DNA from: Pocillopora verrucosa
Lineage: Eukaryota > Cnidaria > Anthozoa > Scleractinia > Pocilloporidae
DNA: 64,000 nucleotides
Assembly: GCF_036669915.1 (NCBI RefSeq)
Contig: NC_089312.1
Span: 31,039,330-31,103,329, forward strand
Direction of reading: 5' to 3'
Shown here: one piece after another, positions 32,525 through 43,397 of the stretch
Layout: each line of letters opens with the position of its first letter
Position numbering within the stretch: position 1 is the first letter of the stretch
Position numbers and translations under genes: made by a program
Notes under the pieces: generated by a model
Seen by the model: the letters and a program-made list of their open reading frames with translations, nothing else
Told to the model about the DNA's origin: nothing
Database searches by the model: none

Positions 32525-35322
32525 ATGAGGTCAATTCTTTTTATGATCGCTTTCATTGCAGTTTTTGAAGGTGTTATGTCACTCCCAAATCAGGTAGTTA
32601 TTCAGGCACCTTTTTTTAAGTAACGGGAAATACGAATATTTTAAACGCAGGGTTCTTGGAGATTTCCATTGAGCAAGAGGAAACCTTAAATATTGGCCTG
32701 GTAGGACTGGAAAAGTACCAAAAAGGTAAAAATATGCGGGGATGGTAAAGAATAGCTCAGATTGTGAAGCGCGAACTTGCAAAACTTCGGCTACTTTGAG
32801 TCCACAAACCTCAAAGAGGCTTGATACTAACTGGCAAATTTTCTTCCTACCCTTTTGGAAAATCTACTTCGGATCTTTGGCACGAATAACACCGTATGAT
32901 CAAAAAGCCATTTTCAGTAAAAACCGACGATTTTAAGATATTTTTTTCTCCACATGTTACACAAGAATGAAAAAACAGAGTGATCTAACTCGTTTTTGAA
33001 ACAGGGAGTTTAAGGAACGACGACGGCGGCGCCGTGGACAAAGTTGGTTAAAAAATTAACTTGAACGCGATACTCTAAAGTCATTTAGCTTGTTTCCCAC
33101 CGTTAAAAGTATCTCAAAACTGAATATGTAACACAGCGCTAAATTAAAAATAGAAATGTAAAAAATTAGCCGTCGCCGTTCACGTTCTCCAGACAACGCG
33201 AAGTTTGGTCATTTCACGTTGTTGTTTTGCAGAGGACGCAGAGAAATTTACAAAGATTTATAACGCACGTGGAAAGCAACTGCTCTGCTTATGAAACCTT
33301 TGTTAAGTGACGTTCCCTTTGCTGTCGTAGTTTTCTTAAACTCCCTAATGAAGTTAATAAGACGGAATAACTTTGAGCTTGATTCGAGAATTCTGGTTAA
33401 TTATGCCTGGGGACATTTCTTGATCTTCTACACTTGTTTATTATGCAGTCGTCTTGTATGCTCGTCCGCTTGTTTGTTATAAGTCGTCTGATTCCAAAGC
33501 GTATTTAAGGAAAATTGAGCCTGGTTCAGATGCCGAAGTTTTCTTAAACAGAGATTAATTTGAATTTGGACCCAAACTAAAACTAGAAAAGCAAGCATGT
33601 TGATTCAGACACTGAACTTAATAGAGAAGCTCTCATATCAATCAATCTTAAAAGATTGTGGCTTGTGTCTTTCCTGTCTCGCATTTAAATGAATGAAATC
33701 TGCGACAAGGCCTGAACAAATTTTCAGCTACATCACTTTATCCTCAATACATTTATCTCAATTTTCATCGAAATAAATTTCATCTAAACGTGCAACGATC
33801 ATTGTCATACTTGGAAGATTAAGCTGTTGATGACTAGTTCTCTAAAATCATCCCTGTTCTGAATATTTTCTTTTGTTTTGTTTTGCAGAATTCCGCGGAT
33901 GATGGTTCTCAACATCGGATACACGGTATCAATTAAAAAACTATACGATTATCTTACTCGATGCATGGTCAAGTAATTTCGGTGTTGAATATAACCATAT
34001 GATAAAAATGTAACATTTCAAAAAATCTGTATGCTTAATTCGAAATTCATAATGCGTAGATACAGTATGTGGGACTTTTTGTATTATTCATATAATGAAG
34101 TGTTCATGTATTGCACTTGCTCAGTGCGACAAACTTATCACATCCATTACAGATGATCACAATCATGCCAGGTCTCGTAGAAACTTAATTCAGTTCTACA
34201 AGATGATTGATTGCGCGACCTCTAACGACCCGTTAAAGTACAATCATTACGGATGTTATTGTGGACTTGGAGGGGAGGGGACCCCAGTGGATGGTCTTGA
34301 TAGGTAAGGACCCTAAAATGCTCGTATACTGTAGGAGGAGAGTACATTTATTATTTTTTTACAACGGAGCGATAAATTTAAATCCAATTAAATTGTGATC
34401 CTTGGTTTGATTTTGCATCTTAGCCATTGAGCGACCGACTGTGGAACTATGCCGGTTACTTCAAGCGGTCGAACTACCTATAAGAGTAAGAGCTTGCTTG
34501 GTTTTACTCCGTCGTCTCCTCTTCCTCCTCCAAATCATTCATATCGATTCCACCTCAGTTCTTCACCTTCCCATCCCCTTTTCCGCCCTCGTTTTATCTC
34601 ATCACTACCATCTACAATGTTTTATATCGAGAGAAGAGCACGATTCACTCGTGAATAATAACCACGATTGAAGAGTCACGCTGAAACTGTTTAACTTATT
34701 TCAGGTGTTGTCAAACACATGATGCATGTTACAGGCGGATAAACCGTGACAAGCTGTGTACTTTTCCCTGGAACATCTACACAAAAGTTTACAAGAGAGA
34801 AGGATGCGCTGAATGTGGTATGAGGAACTTTTAAAAGGAGTTTTACGATGGTCATGTTAAATAATTAACCAGATTGTTTAATGAATGTATTCCAGCGACT
34901 TGATTATGAGTGTAACTGTCACAGCATTTATTCTAAATCTTTGCGCCAATGCTTCTCCCTTTTTATATTTTGAATAAGAGTGTAGTATAAATTGGGACGC
35001 GGACGAATTCTACCACTTAAAATTATTTCTGTCTGTTCGAAGTAAAAATTTAATGTACCCTGTGAATGAGGGAAAACCAAACTTCACAGCTTAGACATCG
35101 TAACACTTTTACTTCAGATGACATAAGGATACGCCTGATTCTGGTGTAGACGAAAGCATTGTACTTATTTTGGTTCTTTTTTTGTGTGTGGATCTTGCAG
35201 CCCCTTCAAATGACAAGTGCCAGCTTGCTATCTGTCGGTGTGACAGTGACGCAGTGAAGTGCTTTGCAAGAAATAAGATTGATCCTCAGTATGAAAATTA
35301 TCCACAGAGCAAATGTAACTAA
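32525..35322 (+). CDS. Secreted phospholipase A2, copy C
   Basis: Five exons: 32525-32593, 33889-33925, 34153-34303, 34705-34817 and 35201-35322, phases 0, 1, 2, 1, give 163 residues. Exon 1 encodes the signal peptide ([16 protein letters not shown]...), exon 3 the calcium loop [15 protein letters not shown], exon 4 the catalytic CCQTHDACY, and exon 5 CRCD with the active-site Asp. Fourteen cysteines are present, as in copies A and B, and no defect is visible. The calcium loop is closer to copy A than to copy B. Its 3' flank (35470-36130) is a diverged version of the flank behind copy B, which shows that gene and flank were duplicated together. An extracellular lipid-hydrolysing role is expected. 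Confidence 0.9.
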
Positions 35323-36198
35323 GAGACGACGTTAAACTCAACAAGAAAGTATCAAGTTAAGAAATAAAAATCTTCCATAGAATCCTCATTCCTAATCACA
35401 TTCCATTTTCCCTGTGAACCCAGTTTTCGGCGACCTGAGGAAGATTCTGGAATTAACCTGATTTATTGTTCTTTGATCTATTAGTTTTTTTGTTGAAGGT
35501 GACCTTCTTCTGTTTAATAAAAATCGTGGAGAAATACAAACGAAGTCTAACTTTTTATGTGAGAGGGACTTGACATCAGATTCTTGTATGACGAACAGTG
35601 TACAAGGGAAAAGTGCAACCTTTCCCGACTCATAATGCATTTAGTCGAAAAAGAGGCAGAAGATGGCAATCCCTGCTTAGAGTGATATTACATTAACACG
35701 ACCAAAACTACTCCCCTTCCTCTCAGTGACCTTATTTAAAACGGGGCTCTTGACAAAGTTTGGTGCAGAGACTCCCCCAATAGAGACGCCAAACACTTCC
35801 TTTTTACGGAACACTTCTGTAAAAAGAACCCTGGATATTCCCCAGTTATTTTCATTTTTACCATTTGCATGCAATGCAGTGCTTATACTACCTGCAAAAC
35901 AATGTTTGCTTTTTTTTTTTTAAGTAAATTTGCGGAGCTACCAAATCATAATTTCATAAATTTAATATCGTTATTACCAACCGTTACTCGTGCTATTTTT
36001 AGTTGCTTACTTATACCCATGAATTCATATTATCTCTAAATTGCAGAGAAAAGTGAGGCTACACTAACCACTGTAGTATTTCCTTGGATTAGGAATCTGG
36101 ATCCCAGGGAAACCCAGAATCGTCTTTGCTTTGAAATTGATGAAGTACAATAAATCAAAACGTTTATACCAAGAAGTGCCCTTTTTCTCAATTACTCT

Positions 36199-36270
36199 TT
36201 CTTTCCGTATAGTGGTGAGCATAGCTGCCTCACAACCAACTAACCCAGGCTCGATTCCCGGTCGACGCAG
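36199..36270 (+). pseudogene. tRNA-Gly-derived pseudogene
   Basis: The D arm (TATAGTGGTGAGCATAGCTG) and the 3' part (GCTCGATTCCCGGTCGACGC) match tRNA-Gly, but the 5' acceptor strand no longer pairs and the anticodon arm reads CTGCCTCACAACCAA. It lies in the diverged flank downstream of PLA2 copy C, in the position occupied by tRNA-Gly in the other duplicated flanks. Confidence 0.85.
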
Positions 36271-36722
36271 TCATTTTGTCCTTATAGCATGAATTTCTAG
36301 GTAATATTTGGTTCTCCAGGTATATAGCGCTTGCCACTGTAAAATGTAACACGAGTTGTGCAACGCCTATGTTCATCCTTGGATGAATGAACATGAAACA
36401 GGCTGCTTTTAGAATGTTCTTTCCCTTATGCTGATGCTGTGAAAGCAATATCAAAGAATTCTATATCCTACCGGCTGATCAACACTTATTACATTTGGAT
36501 TTTCCTCTTTCGATTCGTTTCAATACCTCCTCGATTTTTAACGCCACTTTATTTTGAACGTTTTCACCGCTCCATTGGAGTTCCGTCCATTCCATTTCAT
36601 AGTTCAACTTCGGCCTTTGGATCTTCATTGCAGGTGTTTGTTTATTTACCTGCTACGTAAACTGGTACGTGGACAAAGTTGATGGTCATCTATTATGAGG
36701 ATTTAAATTACCTTCATGAATA

Positions 36723-36794
36723 GCGTCGGTGGTATAGTGGTGAGCATAGCTGCCTTCCAAGCAGTTGACCCGGGTTCGATTCCCGGCCGACGCA
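36723..36794 (+). tRNA. tRNA-Gly (TCC), outside the triplication
   Basis: A complete cloverleaf with the same sequence as the unit copies and canonical A and B boxes. It follows a diverged copy of the sequence that also precedes the unit tRNA-Gly genes (CGCCACTTTATTTTGAACG, GTTTTCACCG), so it descends from an older duplication of the same block. Confidence 0.95.
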
Positions 36795-37474
36795 CTTTTT
36801 CTTTCAATACTTAATGAGCGGAAAACAGGTATCGCTATTATAAATACATTTTTAACTTCCAGTGTTTCTCTCTCCCTATTTTTTATACAGTGATCTTCAT
36901 CTGCTCCACAACAAACAAAGAAAATCTCGGCCTTCTGCAGAAAAATATAAAATTCGGATCGCTTCGATTTGGATCCGAGAGAGTATGGCCAAGACTGTAG
37001 AAGCCTTCTGCATTTTTTAAACATTGCCGAAAAATGCATGTTACACCACAAGGCGTTTGTGATGCCTGCAAACCCACGCCTTGTTTTCGTGCTGTGAGAA
37101 ATTCGTGGAAACACTTTATATTATATGATTTTACAGCTGCTCATTTTTTGTAAAAAAAACTCTCTCTTATTCATATTCTTGTCATATATAAAAGTTGACC
37201 TAAATTATTGCTCACATTAGGCTATTTCTTCGCAGCTTGAGCAAGGAGTACACCCAAAAGACGATTCAATTCTTATCCTGACCAAATATCGTCTACAGTT
37301 GTTTGTAAACGTTTTTAATTGGCTAACAATGAAAGCTGTTCCTAAAATATCGTTTAAATAGTCGATTCATTCAGTGACAGAGTTATTTCACTCTAGAATA
37401 CCAAACAATAGCTTTAAGCGGCTCCAGCAGTGTTTACTGACAATATCGGCCCTTTCTTCAGTGACAGGACAAAA

Positions 37475-37880
37475 ATGAGGTCACTTCTTGCAATAACGAC
37501 CTTTGTTACTGTCGTGTCACTCTCGATTCAGGTAGATGTCAACGCAACTTTAAAACAAACGAAAGCTACCAATATTCTAAGTATTTTTAAGCGGGGATTA
37601 TGGAAATTTTCCATTGAATAGGAGGAAAACCTCGAAATATTAGTTGGATAAGCTTAAGAGGTTCCATCAAGGTAAAATTATTCGGTCAAGAATGACGGAT
37701 ATTACCTCATATTGCGAAGGGCAAACTTACAAAACCTAAGCCGATATTGAATTCACAAACCTGAAAGAAGCTCCCTCACTTTTACTCGATGCAGCCGTTG
37801 TGTAAGTCTGATTTTCATGAAAACAGAACTCGCTCTCTATGAAACTGTCCATGAAATTATCCACAAAGCAAGTGCAACTA
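37475..37880 (+). pseudogene. Fossil phospholipase A2, copy D
   Basis: A signal-peptide exon homologous to exon 1 of copy C (37475-37531, beginning MRSLLAITTF) is followed only 300 bp later by a remnant of the last exon near 37850 and then a recognisable PLA2 3' flank (to about 38010). The middle exons are absent. It is an old, broken copy, diverged from copy C. Confidence 0.8.
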
Positions 37881-38085
37881 TGAAAGAAATATAAACTCCC
37901 CAAGAGTGTATCAGGTTAAGAAATGAATCTTCCATAGAGGCCTCATTCCTTAGCACATACCATTTTTTTATAACCCCAGTTTTCGGCGATCTAAGGGCAA
38001 TTCGGGAATTAAGCACTGAATTACTCTCTTTTAATTTTTTTCGACAAGGGTGACCTTCAATACACGTCTGTTCATTCAGTACCAA

Positions 38086-41000
38086 AACACTAACTTTATT
38101 GAAGGTCTGTGTAACATTTATTGTTACATTTCAAACGAGAGATATATTGTAGGGGCCAAATGATTATGATTGTCCTCGCTCACAAAGGGATAGTCAAACT
38201 GATTGCGTTTTGTAAGAAAAAGTAACCTCAAAACTTCGATTACGAAAGCTTCTAGCTTGAATATCCCTTAGGAACCTAGCCAAAGCTTACCTGTGACGTA
38301 ACAGAATTGGGCTCACAACATGGCTGTTTTGTAGTAGTTTACTTTCTGGTGTTTTCTGTTTTGTAATTCTATTTGAGAAGTCATGCGTGCACTGCAAGGT
38401 TTCTGATTTGTTCTCAAAGTGACGGCAACCGAAGGAAATGATGAGGGAATAATACCTACTTGGTGGATTCAGTTTCTTAACTTGCTGCTCTCCTGGGAGC
38501 TCACGGTGTTGGTAGAGATGATTTTTGTCGTCGCTTGTTATCACTTCAGTAGGATAAAGAATGCTATTAATTGTTAGTTGTATTACTGCACGAAACTGAA
38601 TACAAGGGGATCTGAAATACATCTCAGTTACTTTACCCTACAAAATAACTATGTTTGGAGCGCATGTTTCCTGGTGCCTTCTTGTTAATGAAGCTCTTGT
38701 TCTTCTCACCGGTTCTTCATTCTGCCTCAGCACTGTTGTTCATTTTAAGTGGGTGCTTTCACTGGTTTCTCACGACCTCTCGAGACTTTCGTGACTCGGT
38801 AATAATTATGAAATTAGGAGAACATCTATTGTCTTCCTGCAACAAACGTTTTTTTCTGTCAAGTCATAAATGCAATAGACCAGCTTTCACGGGTTTTATG
38901 TCGTCCTTCACCCACTTGGGGTATTGAAAGAACAATCTCAAATACTTGTAAATCAAGAGTCGTGTGGCGAGTGACCACTTTTTTAAAATATTATTATTTT
39001 CTCCAAAATTCCGGGTGAGTTTATGGCGCTCAAAAACTGCAAGATTGTGGTATATTTACCTAGAAAAAGTACTTTATCACCAATACCCAGGCTTACAATG
39101 GCAGGTGATCACCTGAGTGCGGAACTCCGAGTCAAAACAAACACTCTTGGTGTTCAAGTTGCAATTCATTTTGTGATGAATTATTGAGTCTATAAAAGGT
39201 AAAATTTCCTTTTTGGTGATGGTTATTGAAAATTTTTGCCCCTTCCAGAATTAGATTTATTGTGATCCAAAAAATCGCATTTTAATGGAAGAATAATCAC
39301 ATTATGGTTAAATTTAGACTATCCCAACAATATCGTATTCATTTACTCCTCCTGCGTGGCGACACTTCGCTTGAACAGATGCTGAAAATCTCCTTATTGA
39401 GGCTTTTAGCTGTTTGCTTGGCAAATGTTTGAAGTCTAAAACTGTTAGTTTACGACGCTTTCTCAGATAAAAGTGAAGTGAACTCACCGACCATTGGTTG
39501 ACAGGGACTATAACAAAACACAGCAATCATTGCGATAAAAAAAACTCGCAATTTAAATTCTTCTGGAAATGTGTTTGGCTCTCTTCCAGCGGTCTTCTAT
39601 CTCAGAAATTATGATGAGGATGGGATAAAAATAGAACCAAAATACTTTTCATCAAAATGAAGCCAATGAAAGCTTCATTCGGCTCTTTCTGGCGACCGAA
39701 GACGACACGAGAACCAGAAAGAGGGACATAAAGTCATTTTTCTTTGATAGCACCGACGACTGGTGACAGGGCCCTCAGGAGATTTGGATAAAAAAAGAAC
39801 AGATTCAGTCTATAAGCCAATTTTGAAGCATTTCTTAAAAATACAGAGTTCTTCAATTAATTTCATTCTACCGTAGACGAACGACCTTGAAATTCCCCTT
39901 CTTTCTGAGTTACTTAATTCAATTGACTAACTTCCGACAGAACGTAATCAAAAAAAGAAAGTTATGTTTGCTTGGAGGCAATCCCTTTTGTAATCATTTG
40001 GTGCACTTAAAAGACAGTGCCAACACCTTTGAGGCATTGGAACACTATCATGCAGGGATTAGATGAGAGTAGTTTGGGAAGTCAGCACATTTTTAACGAA
40101 AACAAAGATTTATGCTTTACCATTCGGTTCCAAGCCACAAACCGCCCTCGTCCACCAATGGAAGACATTGAAATTTATTACATTTCGAAGTGCATGCATT
40201 TTATAGCACTTAATGGAAGTAATTATGTTATTGCATCAGCAAATCTACGAAACAGGAGAAAATATAACTCTTCATTGTCTTGAACGCGACATAAATACAT
40301 GGGCGTGAAACCAACGTGACTTGGCTCTTTTATTTTCTCCTGAAAAGGTAAGCTGTTTGCACTAACCAAATGAACAAAAACACAGCTGCAAAATGCTCTG
40401 CAATAGTGATTCATATCTCTCGACCGTGTCCTTGACTTTGAGAATTCCTCTTCGAATAAAACGGAAAAAAGTTGTCGAGATTTAAAGGTTCCAAAAACCT
40501 CAATGTAGATAACAAGTCCTGTTTTCTTCCCTTAACCAGCTGCAGATAACATTATTCTTAAATCTTTTGAGCAACGCGATTTACATATTCAATTTTTTTA
40601 AACAAATTTAGAAATTCCATTTGCTTCTTTGGGACAATCAAAATCTTATATTAGAAAAAAAGAATAAACGAGGCAACTGTTAACTCTAACTTTCCATCAC
40701 AGTAAATCCTGCCTAAAGCCCGTGCATATATTTCCAAGAAAAATCGTGTTTCATTGGTTACTGTAAGGCTTACGTGCGCAGCGCGCTAAGAGAAACTTAT
40801 CTACAATATTGGATAATGCTCTTTCAAAATAACTCCGTTTTTGCCGCTGGTGGTAGGGAAAAGATGAAAACTTAATACAACTCTGCCGGTGAGTCTGGCC
40901 GGTGAGCCGGTTGAATACTATTTCCTCGCCTTCCTTGTTCGCGACGGTTTTTTGCTTTCATTTGCGGAGCCCAGCTGATGTAAATTTTATATCCTTTTCA

Positions 41001-41089
41001 GGTGATAAATCTTTGCATGAAACAAGTTGTTGATTAACGTGTTAGAAGTAATCAAGACTTGAGTTTGAGAAGGTCTTCGTGGGTAGCAT
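38086..41089. other. Intergenic region upstream of the GPCR
   Basis: I see no exon chain or recognisable repeat. Short open frames at 38655-38927 (plus), 39314-39526 (minus) and 40017-40283 (plus) lack family similarity. It may hold the promoter or a 5' UTR exon of the GPCR gene. Confidence 0.45.
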
Positions 41090-42073
41090 ATGAAAATGGT
41101 CTCTGCAGAGGTAAAGATACCTTTAAGCATTTTGGCAGTCCTTGTTATGTTCACTAATGGCGTAGTTTGCTTTCTGGTGTGTATCAACAAAAATTTAAGG
41201 ACATACACCAATGGATTTATCGTTTCATTGGCGGTGTCTGATATCTTGGTAGGGGTCACACTATTTCTTCAGTACGCCCTATCAGTAAAAGAAGCAGTGA
41301 CCCTAAATATCTTGTACACCACAGCTTTGGTTGGAAGTGTGGCAAATTTGAGCGCTGTAACTTTCGACCGATACGTCGCTTGTATGAGGCCCTTCAATTA
41401 CGCGAACACTATCGTCAAGTCTTTTTTCCCAATCGTGGCATTTTGTTGGATCATGGCTGTAGTCTGCGCAGTTCTTCCACTCTCTTGGACTGACAGCGAT
41501 GTAGCAGGCTTGGCTCTGAGAATTTATCAGATTTGTATTCTCCTTCTGGGTATTGCGATACCTTATGTCTGCATCTTTATCAGCTACGTGCGAATTTCCC
41601 GCCAAGTTCGTAAAATTGTAACGAGAGAGAGAAAACTGGTCAATTCCGTAAAGGCATGTCCCAGAGCAGATTTAAGAGCAAGGAGGGTGTCCTCGGAGGC
41701 AAAGGTTACTAAAGTGTTCGTTGTAATAGCCGTAATGTTTGTTTTGAGCTGGTTGCCAATTATATGGACTACTTTGGTCTACGCACTCGGGAAGCCGCAG
41801 CTATTGCCCAAGCACGTTGCCCTACTCTCGCCATTCACGCTAGCCTTTGGCTCTATTGTAAATCCTTTACTGTATTCATTCATGAAGCCAGACTTTAAGT
41901 CTGTATTTAGGAAACTTTTTCATTTGAACAAAGTGCCGCAGCGGTCGCGGAGGGAACAGCATCTTTCACGGAATAACACGAGTGAATTTCCTGCCCCAAG
42001 CGCTGTAACAACTCCTTCCACATTAAACTTGCAGTCAGTGGCGCTAATAAATATTTCACAGATCTCTAGTTAA
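41090..42073 (+). CDS. Class A (rhodopsin-like) G protein-coupled receptor, intronless
   Basis: A single open frame of 327 residues with seven hydrophobic segments at about 10-32, 42-64, 75-97, 112-133, 145-167, 208-231 and 243-264. Family landmarks are N23 in helix 1, LAVSD (D51) in helix 2, FDRYV at 92-96, VLSWLP in helix 6 and NPLLY at 258-262. The usual helix 3 cysteine is missing (Ala 69), and the second extracellular loop is short without a partner cysteine. This is typical of the melanocortin/adenosine/cannabinoid (MECA) group, and corals and anemones have many intronless receptors of this kind. The N-terminus is very short, and an ATG six bases downstream is an alternative start. The ligand cannot be predicted. 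Confidence 0.93.
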   Translation: MKMVSAEVKIPLSILAVLVMFTNGVVCFLVCINKNLRTYTNGFIVSLAVSDILVGVTLFLQYALSVKEAVTLNILYTTALVGSVANLSAVTFDRYVACMRPFNYANTIVKSFFPIVAFCWIMAVVCAVLPLSWTDSDVAGLALRIYQICILLLGIAIPYVCIFISYVRISRQVRKIVTRERKLVNSVKACPRADLRARRVSSEAKVTKVFVVIAVMFVLSWLPIIWTTLVYALGKPQLLPKHVALLSPFTLAFGSIVNPLLYSFMKPDFKSVFRKLFHLNKVPQRSRREQHLSRNNTSEFPAPSAVTTPSTLNLQSVALINISQISS

Positions 42074-43397
42074 TGCATGGGAAAAGCCTCACAAGATCTC
42101 AACAAAATAAAAGATAATGCAAGGGTGTCTCGTTTATTGACCGAATTTTAAAACAAAGAACAGCTGGTAAGGTTAATAGGACGAAGTCTCGAATTTTGAA
42201 TTAGCACTGAAAAACTAATTTAAAAAAAAAGAAAAAAAGAAAAAAAAAAGAAATTCAGTTCCTCTTACACTAATATCAAAACGAATAAAGATTAAGTTTT
42301 ACTTAATAGAATTTACTGACCTTTATCTCAAATATAGAAAGGCAGATGCCTGGTTGATGTATTTAATTATCAGCGAGATATTAAAATACAGCTTAAGTGC
42401 GCTTTTAAAGTAAGGTTTTGAAATGTGGTGGGTGTTTTATCAAGGTAGCTGTCTTTCACCATAATGAATGTACACTCAACGAGATCTGCATAAAAACGAG
42501 AATGTAATTTTTCGATGAACGGGTCAATACCTGTCTTTCAAACTATCCTTTTCAGTTGCTACTGTATGCACAAGATAGAAAGCTTATCACGTAATTCAGA
42601 TTTTAATTATGCTGACCGTATAAACAAGAGGAAATAAAATCTTATATTGTTAAAAATGCGTCAAAATTCGAATCATTGCTTAGAAATGACAAATGCCAAC
42701 ATGACGAAGTAGAATCTGTTTAGAAAGTGCAGCTGTATACATTTGGATTGCACCGAAAAAGCAAACACAACATTGTCAAAAGCTGTCAAGAACTTTACGA
42801 TCCTGAAATAAAAAAATCAATTACTTGAATTGAAAAATATGACAATCTTGAAACCTACGCACGGTGGAAAAGACGTTGTGAATTGTGTTACGACACGTTA
42901 CATGAGGCAAACACGAAAAGTGATAAAGATGTTCAAACAAAACGATTAAAAATAGAAAAATCAATAAAGAGATATTTACATCGATCTACGTCCAAATTTA
43001 ACATGACTTATGTCGCTTAAGGCGTTTTCTTTAGGTAAACAGAAATAAAATTGTATTTCGTCTTGGCGAGGGAGAAAGCTTTAAATTATAAAGCCTGTAA
43101 TGGCCTTAAATTCATTAAGTAAGATGATTTATTATCTATGAGTTGCCCTCAAAAGCAATTCCTTCTCATATCTATAACACTTGATAACGAATAAGGCGCG
43201 ATCGTCTTCCGCTCTGTCCCAGATCGCTTTCAATTTTGTGGCGTTTAAAAACTTGTCGTCAAATCGGTGTAGAAAAAACTGCAATAGAGTTCGCCTTTCC
43301 ACATCGTACAAGTTTCCTGCCATGGCGTATGTCTTGAAGGCTTGAATATCTTCTGCGCGGGTTCAGTTCATCCACGTTCGGTATAGAATTTGAAACA
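42074..43397. other. Region between the GPCR and CUEDC2
   Basis: The two genes converge here, so this stretch contains both 3' UTRs. There is an A-rich tract at about 42220-42250. No gene or repeat is recognised. Confidence 0.45.

Larger units (their letters stand above)
35323..37474. other. Diverged PLA2 flank with tRNA-Gly genes
   Basis: The segment 35550-35770 resembles the 3' flank of PLA2 copy B and the second flank copy in unit 2 (about 25560-25760). It is followed by the tRNA-Gly pseudogene and the intact tRNA-Gly. From about 36890 the sequence resembles the upstream region of PLA2 copy C and leads into the fossil copy D. No further gene is seen. Confidence 0.6.

Noticed and set aside
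38655-38927. 90-residue hydrophobic open frame upstream of the GPCR
   Set aside because: Hydrophobic stretches occur but no family landmark, and the context gives no splice partners.
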